From Archangium gephyra (GTDB lineage: Bacteria; Myxococcota; Myxococcia; Myxococcales; Myxococcaceae), in contig QFQP01000028.1 in the NCBI GenBank assembly GCA_003243425.1, forward strand, positions 31,740 to 95,739: a DNA stretch of 64,000 bases, in the 5' to 3' direction. Of the stretch, positions 59,738 to 64,000 are shown in pieces. The notes beneath the pieces are model-generated. The model saw only the letters and a program-made list of their open reading frames with translations, did no database searches and was not told where the DNA came from. A program made the translations under genes and the position numbers. Position 1 is the first letter of the stretch, and each line of letters opens with the position of its first letter.

Positions 59738-60652
59738 TCAGTCGCCGTTCTCTCCAGCGGGGGGGACTTCCACCGGCGCACGCGCTCGACGACGCAGGAA
59801 GCGACCGACGCGCTCCGCGTCGAGTTCTCGAGACTGGTTGCCTTCGTCGCGGAACCATCGGGCCGATCGTCCCTCGACGCTCACCATGCCGGCCAGCGTC
59901 GGCGTCTCCCGCAACGGGACCTCGTAGCAGCGCTTGATCTCGTTCCGATTCGAGCGAATCACCTCCATGATCACGCCTTTGTCGAGGCCTTCAGCAGGCT
60001 TCGGCGACGCAGCAGCGATGATCTCGCGGCGTCGCTCCGACGGCACGAAGATGCTCCCGCCGCGGCGCTCGCTGGTCGCGAAGCCCCAGCCGAACCTCAC
60101 GCGGCGCGCGTCTCGAGCCATCGGCAGCCGCCGCGTGTTCGACGTCTCGAGCACGCAGGCCGAGGCGTTCGTCTTCACGAACACGTTCGACTGCTCGGCG
60201 ACCACCACGTCGCGCATGACGGCAGATCGCAGCGCCGGCGCTTCCAACGAAACGCTGCCTTCCAGCTTCTCGGTCGGGCCGGCGGCCTCGGAGCAGGCGG
60301 TGACTTCGGCATCGAACGCCGCGAGGGCGTCGCTGGCGGGCAATTCGACCTCGGCGCCGCCGTCCTGCACGCGCGGCTTCGTTACGGTCCACGTCACGAA
60401 CGAACCCGCGTCGGCCCGGGAACGCGATCGACTCGAGCGCTGAACGCACACACGCATTCGCCGTCGTCACATCGGCGACGTGACCCGCCTGGTCGACCTC
60501 GAAGCTCGCCTTGACCGGCGCAGCTTCTTGCTCGCGAAGCACGGAGCCAGCGTCGCCGCGTTCAGCTGCAGCACGTCTTCCACGTCACTGACGACCAGCC
60601 CGCCATCGACCGGGTTCGCCGCCAACACCACCGGCACCCAGGTCGTCATCAC
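59738..60652 (-). pseudogene. AgmX/PglI-type protein, apparently broken by two compensating frameshifts
   Basis: The gene begins near 60652 (GTG) or 60649 (ATG) with VLQLNAATLAPCF. Sense then continues in another frame (APVKASFEVDQAGHVADVTT ... ALESIAFPG) from ~60515-60540, and returns to the first frame near 60420 (ADAGSFVTWTVTKP). The restored C-terminal part has EVIRSNRNEIKRCYEVPLRE, the AgmX/PglI C-terminal motif. The first frame has a stop at ~60467. Paired indels, a real pseudogene or programmed shifts are possible. It directly follows the intact homologous gene at 60653. Confidence 0.7.
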
Positions 60653-61255
60653 TCACCGCACGAACTTCAGGTTCAACTTCATCTCCCGCATCACGGGGGC
60701 CTTGTAGGCCGGCAGCGTCATTCCCTCGGCGCGCTCCACCACGCACTTCGCGGTCGCCGCATCGAGGTCTGTCTGGTGCGTCACCATCGACGAGACCTGG
60801 CCATCGGGCTCCACGGTGATGGTGGTGTCGAGGAAGCTCCCGTTCGGCGTCGCGCGGCAGTTCACCATCATCGACGAGAACACGCGGTAGAGCACCTGTG
60901 ACTTCTCGTACGACGCCTTCTGGTTCGGCGGCTTGAAGCGGAACACGTACGGAGACTCGGTCGGTACCAGTCGCGCGGGAAAGCGCAGCTGCTTCACGCC
61001 GTCGACGATGCAGGCGCCCACGTCGCCGCCCACCTGATCGTTCTCTACGGTCGCGCCGGTGACCTCGCCGTTCGCCGCGATCGTGAGCCGCACCTGCAAC
61101 GTCGTCAGGAACAACGGGTCGTCGGCGCGCTTGAACTCGAAGCACTGCTCCCACGTCGCCTGCTTCTTGACCACCACTGCCGCCAACTCTTCGTTACCGA
61201 GTGCTCCCGGCGAACCCGCAGTCGCCGCCAGAACGACGCTCAACATGAAGTGCAT
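60653..61255 (-). CDS. AgmX/PglI-related periplasmic protein
   Basis: 200 residues with a hydrophobic start (MHFMLSVVLAATAGSPGAL); ATG 61246 is an alternative. Two similar units are seen: QATWEQCFEFKRADDPLFLT ... ANGEVTGATVENDQVGGDVG, then VNCRATPNGSFLDTTITVEP ... GQVSSMVTHQTD. The layout recalls the repeat unit of AgmX/TonB-C-like proteins (Cys, beta strand, conserved Gly). Its stop abuts the start of the broken homolog, indicating a tandem pair. Function unknown; the family is linked with gliding motility in myxobacteria. Confidence 0.65.
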   Translation of the reverse strand: MHFMLSVVLAATAGSPGALGNEELAAVVVKKQATWEQCFEFKRADDPLFLTTLQVRLTIAANGEVTGATVENDQVGGDVGACIVDGVKQLRFPARLVPTESPYVFRFKPPNQKASYEKSQVLYRVFSSMMVNCRATPNGSFLDTTITVEPDGQVSSMVTHQTDLDAATAKCVVERAEGMTLPAYKAPVMREMKLNLKFVR

Positions 61256-61363
61256 GCGCGGCTTCTAAGCAATTCCCCGAGCGTCATGTTTCACCCAATT
61301 GTGCACACACGAAACGATCTTCGACGCTCCGCCGCTCACATCGGGGGATGGGGGTCACCACAC

Positions 61364-63181
61364 ATGGCAGTGAGAAGCGCGGTGCGTTGTCTGGCTGTGT
61401 TGTGCGCGGTTGCTGGTTGCGGAATGCCCGAGGACGAAGCTGCTCCGACGGCGTCACTCACGCAGGCACTCGATGGAGGAACGACGTTCAAACCACTCAA
61501 TGACGACGTGAAGTTCTCGACGCTGGAGCGCAAACGCATCGTCGATCTCGGCAACCTGGTGTTCGACGAGAAGCCGCTGTCTCCGAAGTTCTGCTGGATG
61601 CCGGCGCCGATCACGGTGGCCGACGTGAACGTGGACCGGTCGTTGTTCGTGCACGATCGCGCGACCCTCGACGCTGCCGATTTCTCGCTCAACCGCACGT
61701 TGACGAAGATCGCAGCCGACGCCGTGGCGGCCGGTGCGACGGGAACCACGGCCAACTCGCTCTTCCGAGACTTCTGGGACACGCAGAACACCGCGGCTGG
61801 CGCTGCGACCCCGGGTGGCGCGCAGTGTGACGACAACGGCGGCACGCTCAACGGCTTCCAGAACCCGTGCCGTCCCACCGAAGGCGCACAGGCCTTCAAC
61901 CCCGCGACCGAGATCGGCAAGTACACCCCCATCGCGCTCGTGAACCGGCTCGACCTCGCGTCGGAGGGCGGGAAGAACTGCGGCGAGCACCGCATCATCT
62001 ACGGGCGCAACGACGGCTCGCGAAACTTCATCATCTTCGAAGCGGTGCTCCCCAACCCGCGCCCGGGCTGCGCTGATGCGTGTCGTCCGGTGGCCAAGCG
62101 CTGGTTCGACCTGTCGGCGACGGCGTCGGCGGCGACGCGCGCGGCGATGCTCGAGGAGCTCTTCTACACGGGCCTGCCGGGCTTCCGGCCGGTGGTGCAC
62201 GTGGAACACTACGCGGTGGGTGGCACGAGCTCGACGTACGGCGGCTCGGGCAGCGGGCAGATTCGCACCAACATGTTCATGAGCGGCCCGTGGACGTTGA
62301 AGGAGTTCAAGCTCGCCATCGACTGCACCACGAGCCCCTGCGTGCTCGACCCGGTGCCGGTGCCCGTGGCGGTGAACCCCAACGGCTTCCTGTGGAGTGA
62401 GTCGACGGACCCGCTGGCCACCGCCTTCCAGAGCAACGCGGTGACGCAGGTCAGCGCGCTGGCGAGCACCGACCTCAACACCATCGGCTACGGGGTGGCG
62501 CAGCAGTTCAACGACTCGCGCGCCGACTCACAGACGGGCGGGCCGCGCGACAACTACGTGACCGCGTACAACTCGCCGCCGAGCGGGCCGTTTCACACCA
62601 ACCTGTCGTCGGCAGCCAGCGGCGTCGGGTTGACCGACGTGCAGGTGGTGCGTCGTGCGCTGACGCAGAGCTGCGCCGGGTGTCACCAGCCCAGCAGCTT
62701 CGGGCTCACGGGGCCGAACTCGCTGGGTCTGAGCATGTCGTGGCCGAACGCGCTGAGCTTCGTGCACATCAACGAGTTCCCGAGCGGAGGCGTGCATCAG
62801 CTCTCGCCGGCGTTGACCAACGTGTTCCTGCCGGCGCGCGCGCAGCACCTGGTCGACCGCATGAACGACCTCGTGTGCCCGTGCGTGAGCAAGTTCGTGT
62901 CGGCAACGGACCTTTCGGTGGCGGTGCGGCCTTTCAACCCGCCGTTCCGCACCATCGATGAGGTGGTGAAGACGCAGGCCTCGGTCGAATCGCAGATGGC
63001 GCAGAAGGGCACGCCGGTGATCGAGCTGTCGAAGACGGCGAAGGGGCAGGTGTTCCCGTCAGTGCGCCAGGCCGGCCAGGACGTGCGCAAGGCGGGCGTG
63101 CTGCGTCAGCAAGACGTCTGGCGCGCGGTTGAGCAGGAGCCGCTGCGCAAGACCGTGACGGGCACGTTCAGAACGCATTGA
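61364..63181 (+). CDS. lipoprotein with single CxxCH heme-binding motif
   Basis: 605 residues from ATG 61364 (MAVRSAVRCLAVLCAVAGCG), a lipobox with Cys after VAG; the frame is open further upstream. The body is not assigned to a named family. A single c-type heme site (CAGCHQPSSFGLTGPNSLGL) lies at ~residue 440. Several Cys pairs elsewhere could form disulfides. Similar large CxxCH lipoproteins are common in myxobacteria. Exported redox function inferred. Confidence 0.65.
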   Translation: MAVRSAVRCLAVLCAVAGCGMPEDEAAPTASLTQALDGGTTFKPLNDDVKFSTLERKRIVDLGNLVFDEKPLSPKFCWMPAPITVADVNVDRSLFVHDRATLDAADFSLNRTLTKIAADAVAAGATGTTANSLFRDFWDTQNTAAGAATPGGAQCDDNGGTLNGFQNPCRPTEGAQAFNPATEIGKYTPIALVNRLDLASEGGKNCGEHRIIYGRNDGSRNFIIFEAVLPNPRPGCADACRPVAKRWFDLSATASAATRAAMLEELFYTGLPGFRPVVHVEHYAVGGTSSTYGGSGSGQIRTNMFMSGPWTLKEFKLAIDCTTSPCVLDPVPVPVAVNPNGFLWSESTDPLATAFQSNAVTQVSALASTDLNTIGYGVAQQFNDSRADSQTGGPRDNYVTAYNSPPSGPFHTNLSSAASGVGLTDVQVVRRALTQSCAGCHQPSSFGLTGPNSLGLSMSWPNALSFVHINEFPSGGVHQLSPALTNVFLPARAQHLVDRMNDLVCPCVSKFVSATDLSVAVRPFNPPFRTIDEVVKTQASVESQMAQKGTPVIELSKTAKGQVFPSVRQAGQDVRKAGVLRQQDVWRAVEQEPLRKTVTGTFRTH

Positions 63182-63229
63182 AGTTGCAGCACGGAGGCTC
63201 CGCGCAGGCCGGCGCGCGGAGCCTCGCAG

Positions 63230-64000
63230 TTACGGGCACGGCCCGTTCCCTCTGAGCGTGTCATTACCGATAGGTCGTGACCCCCGCGTGTCATTCGCAA
63301 AGTCGAGCACGCGGCAGCTCGAGAGTTCCGGATTGGTCTCGATCCACACCGCCTTCGATACACGGTGGGCAGGGGGCCACTCGAATGACTTCAGCCCAGC
63401 GTTCCGCTCAATGGTGAATCGGCCCGGGTTTCCCGGAGGGTGTTGAACGTGAGTCAGGCCACCATGGCCGGGCTCATTTGCTGACGGTAGTACTGGCACG
63501 TAGCCGAGCGGCTCGAGCAGCCGTCGGTTGTTGAACCAGTCGACCCAGATGAGGACTGCGTGCTCGACAGCCTCGACGCTTCGCCACGGCCCCTTGCGAT
63601 GAATCACCTCGGTCTTGAAGAGGCCGTTGATGCTCTCGGCGAGCGCGTTGTCGTACGAGTCGCCGACGCTGCCGACCGAGCGCACAACGCCTGCTTCAGC
63701 GAGCCGCTCGGTGTAGCGAATTGCCGTGTACTGCGTGCCTCTGTCGCTGTGGTGCACGACGCCCTCGGCTCCAGGGTTCGCGTGCAGCGCCTGCTCGAGC
63801 GCATCGAGCGCGAGGTCGCTCCTCAAGGACGGCGAGACTCGCCAGCCCACGATGCGCCGCGAGAACACGTCCGTGACGAAGGCCACGTAGGCGAAGCCGA
63901 CCCACGTCGCGACGTACGTGATGTCGGCGACCCACAGCTCGTTGGGACGAGTCGCCTTGAACTCGCGGTTGACCAGGTCCGGTGGCCTCGCTGCCGCTTC
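63230..64000 (-). CDS. IS3-family transposase orfB, 5' end outside window
   Basis: The reading frame continues to the right edge; GTG 63886 is internal. The DDE residues are visible: D in RPNELWVADITYVATWVGFA, D in VVHHSDRGTQYTAI, and E in SYDNALAESINGLFKTEVIH. FSRRIVGWRVSPSLRSDLAL and the WFNNRRLLEPLGYVP end are typical of IS3 orfB. The last ~60 residues beyond GYVPVLPSANEPGHGG look like non-homologous extension, so the element's right end may lie inside the frame. OrfA and the left end are outside. Confidence 0.9.
   Translation of the reverse strand, partial: EAAARPPDLVNREFKATRPNELWVADITYVATWVGFAYVAFVTDVFSRRIVGWRVSPSLRSDLALDALEQALHANPGAEGVVHHSDRGTQYTAIRYTERLAEAGVVRSVGSVGDSYDNALAESINGLFKTEVIHRKGPWRSVEAVEHAVLIWVDWFNNRRLLEPLGYVPVLPSANEPGHGGLTHVQHPPGNPGRFTIERNAGLKSFEWPPAHRVSKAVWIETNPELSSCRVLDFANDTRGSRPIGNDTLRGNGPCP
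63256..63295. repeat. 10-bp direct repeat near the IS3 right end
   Basis: GCGTGTCATT occurs at 63256-63265 and again at 63286-63295, a 30-bp period. TGACCCCC lies between them. It sits downstream of the transposase and could mark the element's end, a duplicated target or transposase-binding sites. The other end is outside the window, so this cannot be decided. Confidence 0.4.

Overview
The window is GC-rich and densely coded, with many GTG starts and ATGA or GTGA overlaps between genes. Its gene content points to a Myxococcota (myxobacterial) chromosome. Indicators include a zinc-ribbon Ser/Thr kinase, PEGA-domain and TPR envelope proteins, AgmX/PglI-type proteins, a DUF1552/DUF1592 pair, tandem-FHA proteins, an Asp/Gly-rich-tailed Rho, and a non-flagellar type III secretion system (T3SS). 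Genus cannot be fixed from sequence alone.

Layout. 1-4880 (+): truncated PEGA protein, TPR protein, Ser/Thr kinase and lipid A-type acyltransferase. 4812-7950 (-): ABC ATPase, LolA-like protein and outer-membrane barrel, with no permease visible. 8175-29134 (+): the T3SS locus, with an FHA protein and a TPR lipoprotein on the other strand up to 31336. 31432-40009: small barrel protein, RDD, SpoIIM, and a six-gene MoxR/DUF58/DUF4129/DUF4350 operon. 40036-46628 (-): Rho, an outer-membrane-barrel/SppA fusion and two PEGA proteins. 46804-51098 (+): type IIA topoisomerase subunits A and B. 51182-54599 (-): small barrel protein, DUF1552 and DUF1592. 54684-56132: six tRNA genes around an Lgt-like gene. 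56133-63181: LysR regulator, siderophore-interacting-type flavoprotein, Hsp70, two AgmX-like genes (one frameshifted) and a CxxCH lipoprotein. 63230-64000: IS3-family transposase running off the right edge. No stretch longer than 300 bases lacks a gene, apart from the tRNA block.

The T3SS locus is the most interesting part. Its order (possible E, needle F-like, TPR G-like, I, J, K-position gene, L, N, O, P, Q, R, S, T, U, then V) mirrors the Yersinia ysc order. It also carries flagellar-type components that host-associated T3SS normally lack: a FliO-like protein between SctQ and SctR, a FliG-like protein in the SctK slot, a FliA-type sigma factor and a possible FlgM-like partner. Two proteins end in a YscF/PrgI needle-type C-terminus fused to long Gly/Ala-rich hydrophobic N-termini. 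Both are preceded by the same promoter-like motif, GCAACT-N15-CGATAAC, which resembles a sigma-28 promoter. A stand-alone protein corresponds to SctU from its autocleavage site onward. I see no secretin, canonical SctD, tip protein or separate translocator genes, although four TPR proteins of the LcrH/SycD type are present. Together this looks like a flagellum-to-injectisome intermediate with its own sigma-factor circuit and a composite needle subunit.
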